DNA from: Bacillota bacterium
GTDB lineage: Bacteria > Bacillota > Clostridia > Lachnospirales > Lachnospiraceae
DNA: 40,177 nt
Direction: 5' to 3'
Assembly (NCBI GenBank): GCA_023412855.1
Contig: JAEZRJ010000063.1
Span: 1-40,177 of the forward strand
In this document: positions 23,448-32,035 of the stretch, piece by piece
Numbering within the stretch: the first letter of the stretch is position 1
How the letters are laid out: each line of letters begins with the position of its first letter
The notes under the pieces: model-generated
Database searches by the model: none
What the model was told of the DNA's origin: nothing
The model's input: the letters and a program-made list of their open reading frames with translations, nothing else
Program-made: the position numbers and the translations under genes

Positions 23448-25778
23448 TTACTGTCCCCTTTCTTCCTGCCATTTCCCAGTGATCAAATTCTTACGGTATA
23501 CACCGTCTGCCATGCTCAATCCCGGAATCGCTATCTTCTCTTGGATGCCACTTCCAGAATGCCCTAGTATCACCTCTTCATCCTTTTTCAGGTTAAAATT
23601 CACATTCATAAATGAATCCTCTCCCACATAATTCCTACATCCTATCAAGAGCCTTTCTCCCGGGCCCAGTATTGTTTTCTCCAGATAGTTCATATGGGAA
23701 ACGCTTTCCTTATCCATAAGGAAATAGCCTCTCGTGTCGATTTCTTCCTCTGAGATATTAGTCAAAACGATGTAATCTGCCTTCCCATTCGACTTGATTT
23801 CGCTGATTATTAACCCTTTACCCGCATCCTCCGTATATAACGTCACATATACCGATCCATCAATAAGCATACCCTCATCGATGAGCAGTTCCTCTTCCAT
23901 ATAGATTTCGCCGTTTATTTCCCAGTAGGAGAAAGCTCTTCCCTCCGGCACTATGGCCGTAATTACCGTATCGCATCCGGTCAGATATATTCCCGTAAAT
24001 TCCGGCTCAGTTACCTCCACGGTGTTAATTTTTATTCCATCGCCCGAGGGAAGCGATGCGTGTAAGGAATAGGAATCGCCCAACTGCAAAAGCTGTTTCA
24101 TCCCCTCTAATAAATTATCGGGAGTCACCTCGGCCCAAGCTTTTATACAATCCATCTGCATGTCCATGTAGGTTTCGCTGATTTCCAGCAAATTGGAATT
24201 CTTCACGCTTTCCTTTATATATTCCTGCATCTCATTCTCTCGCAGGGCATTAAGCTCATCCAGCACCTCGCTCACATTCTCGGGCGAAAAAGCACCGTTC
24301 ATCAAGTCGCAAATATAGGAAGCGAAATATTTCCGACAATCTGCTCTTTCCATCAGGGCCGTGAATAAAGGCGCATAATTATTCTCCCACAACCTCACCA
24401 GAGTATCGAAACTCTGAGACTCATCTAAGGTATCCCTTACCGAACCAAGTCCCATGGTAGTGTCCACATCGAACAGGAGATAACGGTATCTTCCGTCGAA
24501 TACCGAATCCTGCTCATACTCTTTATTCTCTGAAACATAACGATAAGCCTTTAAATTGTTATAAGGCCAGTCTCTATTTGCCAGATACACTTCTACCGCA
24601 AAATACTGCAAATAGTTCTCCGTATCGATATAACGATTCAATTCTTCAAATATGGCATCCTGAGTCAAATCCTCCGCACTGTACTTATTATAGATCTCCG
24701 TGTATTTCTCCGAATACTCCTTCTCCAGTTCGTTAGAAACGTTCTGCATATCTGTCTCACCGTCGCCGATGACCACCATTTCTCCCTCATATTCGCCATA
24801 TTTTTCCTCAAAATATTCCTGATCATAGGTGGAATGCATCCAATAAAGCCCCTGATAGATTCCATTGATATATACGCTGAGAGGACGAACGCTCTGCGTA
24901 TCGGGAAATCCGGCTTCCTGCACTAATGTCATACCAAGTTCGTCCCGTATAAACCCCTCTGAACGATCATTACCTGTATTTCTAATTTTCAAGGTCTTGT
25001 ATCTTCCTACTACGCTTCCATCCGTCTCTGAAAACAAATCTTCAAAAAAAGCGAAGCGAAATTTATTCTCTTCATCATATTCGCTTCTGGCATACAGCTT
25101 GAAGGATTTCTGCTCCGACTGTCTCGTGAAGTTACCCGATATGCGAATTCCTCCGTTCTGGGAAATAATTCGGCTGCCATCCGACTCGAAAATTTCTATA
25201 TGGACGTCTCGTTCGCTCTCCCTTCCGCGCATATTATAATTCGCGGGAGTATCATAGGTAATCTCCTCTTCCGGATGCTCACTGAGCCAATCCGCGCGAA
25301 GCTTTCCTTCCACAAAGATTCCGTTCTCATATCCGTACAGATCTTCCTCCTTCGCAGTAAGGCTCAATACAAGAGTATCATAGCGCGTGTCTACATTTTT
25401 ACCCAGGAAATAAGTATTTGTATAAGTTTCAGACTGTGTCCCATCCTCATAAACAGCTTTATATTTCAAAACGTTAACTGTTTCTTCCTCTCCGGCGGTT
25501 AACGCAATTGCTTCCTCATATAAATAGGTATCGTCACCGTCCTCCTCCGGTTCTGAACCGTTCAGCGTATACAAAATACGCCCCGGTTTTTTTAAGCTTA
25601 CCGTAAGCATAATATCCTCATCATAAAATCCGCTTTCCGCAGACAACACAATATTCCCGGCTTTTTCTTCTATTTCATCCAAGACTTCTTTTTTAGCCGC
25701 CGAGCTTTCGCTCTTTAGGTCTCCTCTTACAAAAAATATCATCAGTGAAATTAAAGCAGCAGAGAATAAGTATATCAA
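23448..25778 (-). CDS. CotH-family kinase with chitobiase-like and lamin-tail domains
   Basis: From the only in-frame start (TTG at 25778) this protein has 776 residues. It has a membrane segment at about 3-19, a chitobiase C-terminal-like module (about 50-125, with LYTLNGSEP), a CotH kinase domain (about 130-480, with GIYQGLYWMHSTYDQEYFE and LLFDVDTTMGLG) and a lamin-tail-like domain (about 655-760, with GLIISEIKSNG). CotH proteins phosphorylate spore-coat proteins in Bacillus; this one is predicted to act outside the membrane. The frame stays open 31 codons further upstream (see separate entry), so the true N-terminus is uncertain. It is the first gene of a unit with VTC and DUF4956. Confidence 0.88.
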   Translation of the reverse strand: MIYLFSAALISLMIFFVRGDLKSESSAAKKEVLDEIEEKAGNIVLSAESGFYDEDIMLTVSLKKPGRILYTLNGSEPEEDGDDTYLYEEAIALTAGEEETVNVLKYKAVYEDGTQSETYTNTYFLGKNVDTRYDTLVLSLTAKEEDLYGYENGIFVEGKLRADWLSEHPEEEITYDTPANYNMRGRESERDVHIEIFESDGSRIISQNGGIRISGNFTRQSEQKSFKLYARSEYDEENKFRFAFFEDLFSETDGSVVGRYKTLKIRNTGNDRSEGFIRDELGMTLVQEAGFPDTQSVRPLSVYINGIYQGLYWMHSTYDQEYFEEKYGEYEGEMVVIGDGETDMQNVSNELEKEYSEKYTEIYNKYSAEDLTQDAIFEELNRYIDTENYLQYFAVEVYLANRDWPYNNLKAYRYVSENKEYEQDSVFDGRYRYLLFDVDTTMGLGSVRDTLDESQSFDTLVRLWENNYAPLFTALMERADCRKYFASYICDLMNGAFSPENVSEVLDELNALRENEMQEYIKESVKNSNLLEISETYMDMQMDCIKAWAEVTPDNLLEGMKQLLQLGDSYSLHASLPSGDGIKINTVEVTEPEFTGIYLTGCDTVITAIVPEGRAFSYWEINGEIYMEEELLIDEGMLIDGSVYVTLYTEDAGKGLIISEIKSNGKADYIVLTNISEEEIDTRGYFLMDKESVSHMNYLEKTILGPGERLLIGCRNYVGEDSFMNVNFNLKKDEEVILGHSGSGIQEKIAIPGLSMADGVYRKNLITGKWQEERGQ

Positions 25779-25871
25779 TCTTTTCCCGGTAATTGTAAAA
25801 ACCTCTTTTCTATATAAATCTTTATATTTGGTAAAGATGCCCTTATATTTTAGTTGCCTTTTTCCTCCAAT
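25779..25871 (-). other. In-frame upstream extension of the CotH gene without a start codon
   Basis: The CotH frame is open from the TGA at 25872-25874. It reads a basic stretch (RQLKYKGIFTKYKDLYRKEV from the codon at 25859, then FTITGKR) straight into the membrane helix. An ideal GGAGG at 25864-25868 is followed 4 nt later by AGG where an ATG would be expected. No ATG, GTG or TTG exists before 25778. Confidence 0.6.
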
Positions 25872-25874
25872 TCA

Positions 25875-26220
25875 AGCGAATATCCTTTTTTTTAGTATTG
25901 GGATATAATTTTTAATACTAATTTTACCCGCATTTTACATTTATTTTATAAAATCCAATATTTGTACAATATAAAGGCTATTCAGACAAATAAAAAAGTG
26001 TCTTACGTAACTTATATATAGTATGGACAAACCTCTATTTATTCAATCTGACGCTCTCTATCAATACCGGCAGCATTGATATTGAAATAACTCTGTGATC
26101 AAACTAAAACAATAACTCTAAGGAGAACAACAAGAATAGTGTACATGAAGTTAATAAATAGCATGAACTTCATAATGCTTATAAGGTCAGGCACATATAG
26201 AGATAACATCGTCCAATAAG
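25875..26220. other. AT-rich gap with no convincing gene
   Basis: This stretch contains an inverted repeat AGTATT/AATACT (about 25894-25919), an 8-bp inverted repeat ATGAAGTT/AACTTCAT (26145-26152 with 26166-26173) and a 24-codon plus-strand frame from 26145 ending near 26219, with AAGGAG about 20 nt before it. I see no assignable product. The CotH promoter should be here, but no clear -35/-10 pair was found. Confidence 0.5.
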
Positions 26221-26221
26221 C

Positions 26222-26264
26222 AAAACCCACTTCAATTAGTATGTTCAAACTAAGTGAAATGGGT
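26222..26264 (-). terminator. Terminator of the gapA-pgk-tpiA run
   Basis: On the minus strand ACCCATTTCA pairs with TGAAGTGGGT (26255-26264 with 26225-26234, one G-U) and is extended inward by TTAGT/ACTAA. TTTT follows. It lies about 30 nt past the tpiA stop codon. Confidence 0.78.
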
Positions 26265-26294
26265 CTTGAGCTATGCATAAATATTGATGTAATA

Positions 26295-27044
26295 TTACTT
26301 GTAATTTACAATTTTACCGAAGTCGGGCTTCAAAGCTGCGCCGCCTACTAAGCCGCCGTCGATATCCGGCTGTGCAAATAATTCGGATGCGCTGGAAGCG
26401 GATACAGAACCGCCGTATTGGATACGAATTGCTGCTGCTGTAGCATCATCATAAATTTCTGCGATGCAGTCGCGAATAGCTTTGCATACTTCCTGAGCCT
26501 GCTCTGTAGTCGCAACCTTACCGGTGCCTATTGCCCAGATGGGTTCATAAGCGATAACCGAGGAAGCTGCCTGAGCTGCCGTTACGTTTAAGAAAGCAAT
26601 CTTAATCTGCTGGCGAATCCAGTCGATAGTGATGCCCTGCTCTCTCTGTGTCAAACTCTCGCCGCAGCAAACGATAGGTGTAATACCGTGCTCGAATGCT
26701 TTCAATACTTTTTTATTTACTGTTTCGTCTGTTTCAGCGAAATATTCTCTTCTTTCGGAATGTCCGATGATTACATACTTCACACCTACATCCGTCAGCA
26801 TCTTCGGAGAAATTTCTCCCGTATAAGCGCCGCTTTCTTCGTAGTACATATTCTCAGCGCCGATATGGATGTTAGAGCCTTTTGCAGCTTCCATAGCCGG
26901 AATGATGTCGATAGCCGGTACACAGAATACTACGTCAGCATCTTCCGTAGCTACCAAAGGTTTCAAAGTGTTTACTAATTCTACAGCCTCACTGGGAGTC
27001 ATGTTCATTTTCCAGTTTCCGGCGATAATCTTTTTTCTTGCCAT
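26295..27044 (-). CDS. tpiA: Triosephosphate isomerase
   Basis: This enzyme interconverts dihydroxyacetone phosphate and glyceraldehyde 3-phosphate. The 249-residue TIM barrel shows N10 and K12 in GNWKMN, the electrophile H95 in IGHSERR, the catalytic base E167 in AYEPIWAIGTG, and the phosphate-binding GGSV and GGAAL loops. It is the last gene of a glycolytic run, 21 nt after pgk, and is followed by a terminator. Confidence 0.98.
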   Translation of the reverse strand: MARKKIIAGNWKMNMTPSEAVELVNTLKPLVATEDADVVFCVPAIDIIPAMEAAKGSNIHIGAENMYYEESGAYTGEISPKMLTDVGVKYVIIGHSERREYFAETDETVNKKVLKAFEHGITPIVCCGESLTQREQGITIDWIRQQIKIAFLNVTAAQAASSVIAYEPIWAIGTGKVATTEQAQEVCKAIRDCIAEIYDDATAAAIRIQYGGSVSASSASELFAQPDIDGGLVGGAALKPDFGKIVNYK

Positions 27045-27065
27045 TTTTATTAGTCTCCTGATTTT

Positions 27066-28274
27066 TTATTTGTCGTTAGCTGCTGCAACGCCCGGAAGCT
27101 CTTTTCCTTCAAGGAACTCTAAGGAAGCACCGCCGCCTGTAGAAATGTGGGTCATCTTGCTGCCAAAGCCAAGCTGGTTAACAGCTGCTGCGGAATCGCC
27201 GCCGCCGATAATCGTAGTTGCATTCGTCTCTGCAAGAGATTTCGCTACCGCAATCGTACCTTTTGCAAGGATAGGGTTCTCAAATACGCCCATAGGTCCG
27301 TTCCAAACAACGGTCTTAGCAGATTTAACAGCCTCTGCATAGGTTACTGCTGTCTTTGTTCCGATATCAAGACCTTCTTTATCTGCAGGGATATTTTCGG
27401 AAGACACTACGGATACTTCAATTTCAGCGTCGATAGGATTCGGGAAAGAAGCTGCAATCGTAGTATCTTCAGGAAGAAGAAGTTTCTTACCAAGTTTCTC
27501 CGCTTTGTCCATCATCTCTTTACAATAATCGAGCTTCTCGAGGTCTACTAAGGAATTACCTACTTCATAGCCCTTCGCCTTTAAGAAAGTGAACGCCATA
27601 CCGCCGCCGATAATAAGGGTATCGCATTTCTCTAACAAGTTAGAGATAACATTGAGCTTATCCGCAACCTTTGCACCGCCGAGAATAGATACGAAAGGTC
27701 TTTCCGGATTCTCAACAGCATTTCCTAAGAATTCGATTTCTTTCTGCATTAAATAACCAACTACCGCTGTATCTACCAAGCTTGCTACACCTACATTGGA
27801 GCAATGTGCTCTATGAGCAGTACCGAAAGCATCATTTACAAAAACATCGCAAAGAGAAGCCAGTTCTTTGGAAAACGCTTCTCCGTTCTTCGTCTCTTCC
27901 ACTCTGTAACGGGTATTCTCAAGAAGGATTACGTCTCCGTCTTTCATTGCTTCTACAGCCGCTTTTGCGTTAGGACCAACTACTTCGGGATCTGCTGCAA
28001 ATTTTACTTCCTGACCGAGCAATTCGGACAATTTCTTAGCAACCGGTGCGAGAGATAACTCCGGCTTCGGCTCTCCCTTAGGTTTTCCAAGATGTGAACA
28101 AAGAATAACCTTTCCGCCATCAGCAATTAATTTCTTAATGGTAGGAAGAGCTGCCGTCAAACGGTTTGTATCCGTAATAACGCCTTCCTTGAGCGGAACG
28201 TTGAAATCGCATCTGCAAAGAACGCGTTTGCCATTAACGTTGATATCATCCACTGATTTTTTGTTTAATCCCAT
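27066..28274 (-). CDS. pgk: Phosphoglycerate kinase
   Basis: This enzyme transfers phosphate from 1,3-bisphosphoglycerate to ADP. The 402-residue protein shows the substrate region VLCRCDFNVPLKEG near the N-terminus, HLGKPKG, and the nucleotide loop GGGDSAAAV near the C-terminus. The ATG at 28274 is chosen because GGAGG stands 8 nt before it; an in-frame ATG five codons earlier overlaps that ribosome-binding site. A terminator-like hairpin separates it from gapA. Confidence 0.98.
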   Translation of the reverse strand: MGLNKKSVDDINVNGKRVLCRCDFNVPLKEGVITDTNRLTAALPTIKKLIADGGKVILCSHLGKPKGEPKPELSLAPVAKKLSELLGQEVKFAADPEVVGPNAKAAVEAMKDGDVILLENTRYRVEETKNGEAFSKELASLCDVFVNDAFGTAHRAHCSNVGVASLVDTAVVGYLMQKEIEFLGNAVENPERPFVSILGGAKVADKLNVISNLLEKCDTLIIGGGMAFTFLKAKGYEVGNSLVDLEKLDYCKEMMDKAEKLGKKLLLPEDTTIAASFPNPIDAEIEVSVVSSENIPADKEGLDIGTKTAVTYAEAVKSAKTVVWNGPMGVFENPILAKGTIAVAKSLAETNATTIIGGGDSAAAVNQLGFGSKMTHISTGGGASLEFLEGKELPGVAAANDK

Positions 28275-28303
28275 AATGATTTCCTCCATTTGATATAATT
28301 ATT

Positions 28304-28330
28304 AAAAGGTCCGGTCCATAAGACCGGACC
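28304..28330 (-). terminator. Hairpin terminator between gapA and pgk
   Basis: GGTCCGGTC (28308-28316) pairs perfectly with GACCGGACC (28322-28330) over a 5-nt loop, followed on the minus strand by TTTT. It lies 37 nt past the gapA stop codon. It probably lowers pgk-tpiA expression relative to gapA, or protects the gapA mRNA 3' end. Confidence 0.8.
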
Positions 28331-28366
28331 CTTATAGGTCTTTAAATGCAGTTCAACGCTCTATAA

Positions 28367-29368
28367 TTAGCCTAATTCAGCAAAGTATTTGATTGTACGA
28401 ACCATCTGAGATACATAGCTGTTCTCATTGTCATACCAAGCTACGACCTGAACAAGATTGTCGGAACCAACCATCGTCTGGGTAGCATCGAATAAAGAAC
28501 CGAATGTGCTGCCGATAACGTCGCTGGATACGATTTCGTCTGTGGTGTAACCGAAGGACTCAGTAGCTGCTGCTTTCATAGCTGCATTGATCTCGTCTTT
28601 CGTTACGGACTTCTCTACAGTTGCAACTAAGATTGTCGTAGAACCTGTAGGGGTGGGTACACGCTGTGCGGAACCGATCAATTTGCCGTTCAAGTCAGGG
28701 ATAACCAGACCGATTGCTTTTGCTGCACCAGTAGAGTTAGGAACGATGTTGCAAGCGCCTGCACGGCTTCTTCTCTTATCGCCTTTTCTCTGCGGTCCGT
28801 CGAGGATCATCTGGTCACCAGTGTAAGCATGAACAGTTGTCATGATACCGGATTTAATTGTAGCAAGGTCATTCAACGCTTTTGCCATAGGAGCTAAGCA
28901 GTTCGTTGTACAAGAAGCTGCAGAAATAACTGTATCTTCTTTTGTCAATTCCTTATGGTTTACGTTGTAAACGATGGTAGGAAGGTCATTTCCTGCCGGA
29001 GCAGAGATAACAACTTTCTTAGCGCCTGCTGTAAGATGAGCGGCTGCTTTGTCTTTGGATGTATAGAAACCTGTACACTCAAGTACTACGTCTACGTCCA
29101 GTTCTCCCCAAGGAAGTTCTGCTGCATTAGCCTTTGCATAAATTGTAATCTTCTTTCCGTTTACGGAAATGGAATCTTCACCGTACTCTACAGCGCTTGC
29201 ATATTTGTAATTGCCCTGAGCTGTATCATATTTCAATAAATGAGCGAGCATTTCAGGACTTGTTAAGTCATTGATTGCTACCACTTCATAACCTTCTGCA
29301 TCAAACATCTGTCTGAATGCGAGACGGCCAATACGACCAAAACCATTAATTGCTACTTTTACTGCCAT
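28367..29368 (-). CDS. gapA: Glyceraldehyde-3-phosphate dehydrogenase, NAD type
   Basis: This enzyme oxidises glyceraldehyde 3-phosphate to 1,3-bisphosphoglycerate. The 333-residue protein has the Rossmann loop GFGRIGR (9-15), Asp34 in AINDLT typical of NAD preference, and the catalytic Cys153 in SAASCTTNCLAP. AGGAGG precedes the ATG, and a promoter lies at 29404-29432. It is the first gene of gapA-pgk-tpiA. Confidence 0.98.
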   Translation of the reverse strand: MAVKVAINGFGRIGRLAFRQMFDAEGYEVVAINDLTSPEMLAHLLKYDTAQGNYKYASAVEYGEDSISVNGKKITIYAKANAAELPWGELDVDVVLECTGFYTSKDKAAAHLTAGAKKVVISAPAGNDLPTIVYNVNHKELTKEDTVISAASCTTNCLAPMAKALNDLATIKSGIMTTVHAYTGDQMILDGPQRKGDKRRSRAGACNIVPNSTGAAKAIGLVIPDLNGKLIGSAQRVPTPTGSTTILVATVEKSVTKDEINAAMKAAATESFGYTTDEIVSSDVIGSTFGSLFDATQTMVGSDNLVQVVAWYDNENSYVSQMVRTIKYFAELG

Positions 29369-29403
29369 TTTAGATTCCTCCTAAAAATGTATTTGTTTAT
29401 ATT

Positions 29404-29432
29404 ATTTTGCAATCTAACTGACTGATTGTCAA
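29404..29432 (-). promoter_or_regulatory. Promoter of gapA
   Basis: On the minus strand TTGACA (29427-29432) and CAAAAT (29404-29409) are spaced by 17 nt, about 36 nt before the gapA ATG. The remainder of the 29433-29664 gap holds a weak 6-bp inverted repeat (AATGCT/AGCATT, 29555-29578) and no gene. Confidence 0.65.
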
Positions 29433-29664
29433 AATTTTATCAGCACGTTTATTTTACCTAATTTGTCCCAATAATTCAAGTCGTAATTAGAAAATATTTC
29501 TTTTTTGTTTGTTTTTTTACAGTTTACTTGCATTTCTTGATTATAATTGGCGGAAATGCTAAATATTATTACAGCATTGCCTTTTCCTTCCATTTCCTAT
29601 AAACTCAACTTATAAACCGAATTATTATGTCAAGCGCGAATAACTGCAAAGAAAGGATCTGCAT

Positions 29665-30483
29665 ATGGCTGTTTTATCCGATTATCATTTACACTCCTCT
29701 TTCTCAGGAGACTCTAAGACGCCCATGGAAACCATGATAGAAAGGGCCATTTCTCTGGGTATGAAAAACATGTGCTTTACCGAACATATGGACATAGATT
29801 ACGTCTATATAAAGAAAGAGGAGACCGGTATGTTCGACCTAAATACCGATTCCTACCTGTTCGACCTGATTAAATACAAAGAAAAATACTCAGACAAAAT
29901 CAATATATATTTCGGGGTAGAACTTGGCCTGCAGCCCCATCTGGCGAGAGAACTGTCCAAGTATGTGAGAGAATACGACTTCGATTTCGTAATAGGCTCC
30001 TCTCACCTTTGCAACAGAAAAGACCCTTATTTTCCCTACTTTTACGAGAACCGACCAGAGGAGGAAGCTTACCGCGAGTATTTTTCCTCCATACTGAACA
30101 ACCTGAAGGTCTTTCAGAACTTCGATATATACGGCCATCTGGATTACGTGGTCCGCTACGGCCCCAACCGGGACAAGGAGTATTCTTATGAAAAATATAA
30201 GGACGTTCTGGACCCTATCCTCGAAAAGCTGATCGATATGGAAAAAGGCATCGAAGTAAACACCAGCGGAGTTTCTTACGGGCTAAAAGAGCTGAATCCC
30301 TGCACCGGCATCCTTAAGCGTTATAGGGAGCTTGGCGGAGAAATCATCACCATAGGCTCCGACGCTCACTCTCCCGACCGCATCTTGAAAGACTTTGACC
30401 GCGCTGCAGACATCCTGAAAGAATGCGGATACAAATATTATACTATTTTTGCAAAGCGGATGCCGGAATACGTAAAACTATAA
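29665..30483 (+). CDS. hisJ: Histidinol-phosphatase, PHP family (HisJ-like)
   Basis: This 272-residue PHP-domain protein has the metal motifs DYHLHSSFSGD at the N-terminus, FTEHMD near residue 40, an internal GSSH, and IGSDAHSPD near residue 235. The PHP branch of histidinol phosphatases hydrolyses histidinol phosphate in histidine synthesis. Related PHP phosphoesterases exist, so the substrate is likely rather than certain. No other his genes are in the window. GAAAGGAT precedes the ATG. Its stop lies 3 nt from the convergent mnmA stop. Confidence 0.85.
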   Translation: MAVLSDYHLHSSFSGDSKTPMETMIERAISLGMKNMCFTEHMDIDYVYIKKEETGMFDLNTDSYLFDLIKYKEKYSDKINIYFGVELGLQPHLARELSKYVREYDFDFVIGSSHLCNRKDPYFPYFYENRPEEEAYREYFSSILNNLKVFQNFDIYGHLDYVVRYGPNRDKEYSYEKYKDVLDPILEKLIDMEKGIEVNTSGVSYGLKELNPCTGILKRYRELGGEIITIGSDAHSPDRILKDFDRAADILKECGYKYYTIFAKRMPEYVKL

Positions 30484-30486
30484 GCC

Positions 30487-31566
30487 TTATCCGATAATGG
30501 TGCCTCCGCCGAGGACATAGTCCTCCTCATAGAATACTACAGCCTGTCCCGGCGTTACTGCCCGGACGGGCTCCTCAAAGCTGCATCTGATTTCGTCCTC
30601 CCCAATCTTTTCAATAAAACAGGGAGCTCCTTTATGAGCATATCTAATCTTGGCCGTCACTTTTCTTCTCTCCGGCAAGGCTTCCATTCCCATATAATTA
30701 ATATGATTGCAAATCAATTCCTTCGAAAAAACATCCTCATGTTCTCCGATGATTACCTCATCCGTCTCCGGCAATATCTTCGTAACGAATACCGGATGCC
30801 CCATAGCGAGGTTAAGTCCCTTTCTCTGTCCCACCGTATAATGGATAATTCCTTTATGCTGTCCCAGAATCTCTCCACTTACCGAGACAAAATTGCCCGG
30901 TTCCGGTACCCTGTCCTTTGCTTCTCTGTCGATGAAACCTGCATAATCGTTATCGGGGATAAAACAGATTTCCTGACTATCAGGCTTATGTGCGACCGGC
31001 AGCCCCAACTGTTTTGCAATCTGTCTGATTTCATCTTTTTCATAGTCCCCCACCGGCATGAGCGTATGGGCCAGCTGATACTGAGTAAGGTTATAGAGGG
31101 CATAAGTCTGATCCTTAGCTGCTGTCACCGAATTACAGATGGCGAATCTTCCGTTTGCAAGCTTCGCTATCCTTGCATAATGGCCGGTAGCTATATAGTC
31201 CGCTCCGATGTCCATGCTTCTCTTTAAAAGAGATTCCCATTTCACATAGCGGTTACACGCAATACAAGGATTAGGAGTCCTCCCGTGAAGATATTCCTCC
31301 ACGAAATAATCCATTACCTTATCCTTAAACTCCTGCTTGAAATTCATGACATAATAAGGAATCCCCAGAAACTGGGCAACTCTTCTGGCATCATCTACCG
31401 CAGTCAGCCCGCAGCAGCCTCCATTTTCCTCCCGTTCTCCTTCTTCCTCATCCTGCCATATCTGCATGGTCACGCCAATGACATCATAGCCTTTTTCTTT
31501 TAACAAATAGGCAGCCACGGAGGAGTCAACGCCTCCCGACATGCCTACCACTACTTTCTTTTTCAT
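30487..31566 (-). CDS. mnmA: tRNA-specific 2-thiouridylase
   Basis: This enzyme installs sulfur at U34 of Lys, Glu and Gln tRNAs. The 359-residue protein has the PP-loop SGGVDSS (10-16), the catalytic cysteines C101 in NPCIACN and C201 in SQEICFIPD, and the TVGQRKGL segment. It follows the nifU-type gene by 3 nt and iscS further up. The sulfur donor, scaffold and tRNA thiolase thus sit in one operon. Confidence 0.97.
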   Translation of the reverse strand: MKKKVVVGMSGGVDSSVAAYLLKEKGYDVIGVTMQIWQDEEEGEREENGGCCGLTAVDDARRVAQFLGIPYYVMNFKQEFKDKVMDYFVEEYLHGRTPNPCIACNRYVKWESLLKRSMDIGADYIATGHYARIAKLANGRFAICNSVTAAKDQTYALYNLTQYQLAHTLMPVGDYEKDEIRQIAKQLGLPVAHKPDSQEICFIPDNDYAGFIDREAKDRVPEPGNFVSVSGEILGQHKGIIHYTVGQRKGLNLAMGHPVFVTKILPETDEVIIGEHEDVFSKELICNHINYMGMEALPERRKVTAKIRYAHKGAPCFIEKIGEDEIRCSFEEPVRAVTPGQAVVFYEEDYVLGGGTIIG

Positions 31567-31569
31567 GAA

Positions 31570-32013
31570 TTAATATTCTTCCTCTTCCGATTCTTCCCCT
31601 TCGTGGATATCGGACTTAGGCTTCACTAAGCCTTCGATCTCGATACCGTGCTTCCCTGCATAATCCCAGAGTGCGGCATGAATTGCCTCCTCTGCAAGCA
31701 AAGAACAGTGTACCTTAACCGGCGGCAGTCCGTCAAGAGCTTCCATTACCGCTTTGTTCGTTACAAGCAAAGCATCCTGCACGCTCTTTCCCTTTACTAA
31801 TTCTGTCGCCATACTGCTGGTCGCCACTGCGGCACCGCAGCCAAAGGTCTTAAATTTACAGTCTCTTATGATTCCGTCCTCGTCAATGTCCAGATACATG
31901 CGCATGATATCCCCGCATTTCGCATTCCCTACCGTACCGACGCCGCTGGCATTTTCTATTTCACCCACATTGCGCGGATGCTCAAAATGGTCCATTACCT
32001 TTTCCGTATACAT
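31570..32013 (-). CDS. nifU: IscU/NifU-type Fe-S scaffold protein
   Basis: This is a 147-residue scaffold with the three cluster-ligand cysteines C33 (NAKCGD), C59 (FGCGAA) and C103 (VHCSLLAEEA), and D35 next to the first. The start MYTEKVMDHFEHPRNVG is typical of the NifU-like form that accompanies IscS in clostridia. The C-terminus ends in a short Glu-rich tail. It lies between iscS (22 nt) and mnmA (3 nt). Confidence 0.94.
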   Translation of the reverse strand: MYTEKVMDHFEHPRNVGEIENASGVGTVGNAKCGDIMRMYLDIDEDGIIRDCKFKTFGCGAAVATSSMATELVKGKSVQDALLVTNKAVMEALDGLPPVKVHCSLLAEEAIHAALWDYAGKHGIEIEGLVKPKSDIHEGEESEEEEY

Positions 32014-32035
32014 ACTTATTCCTCCAAATCTTATC

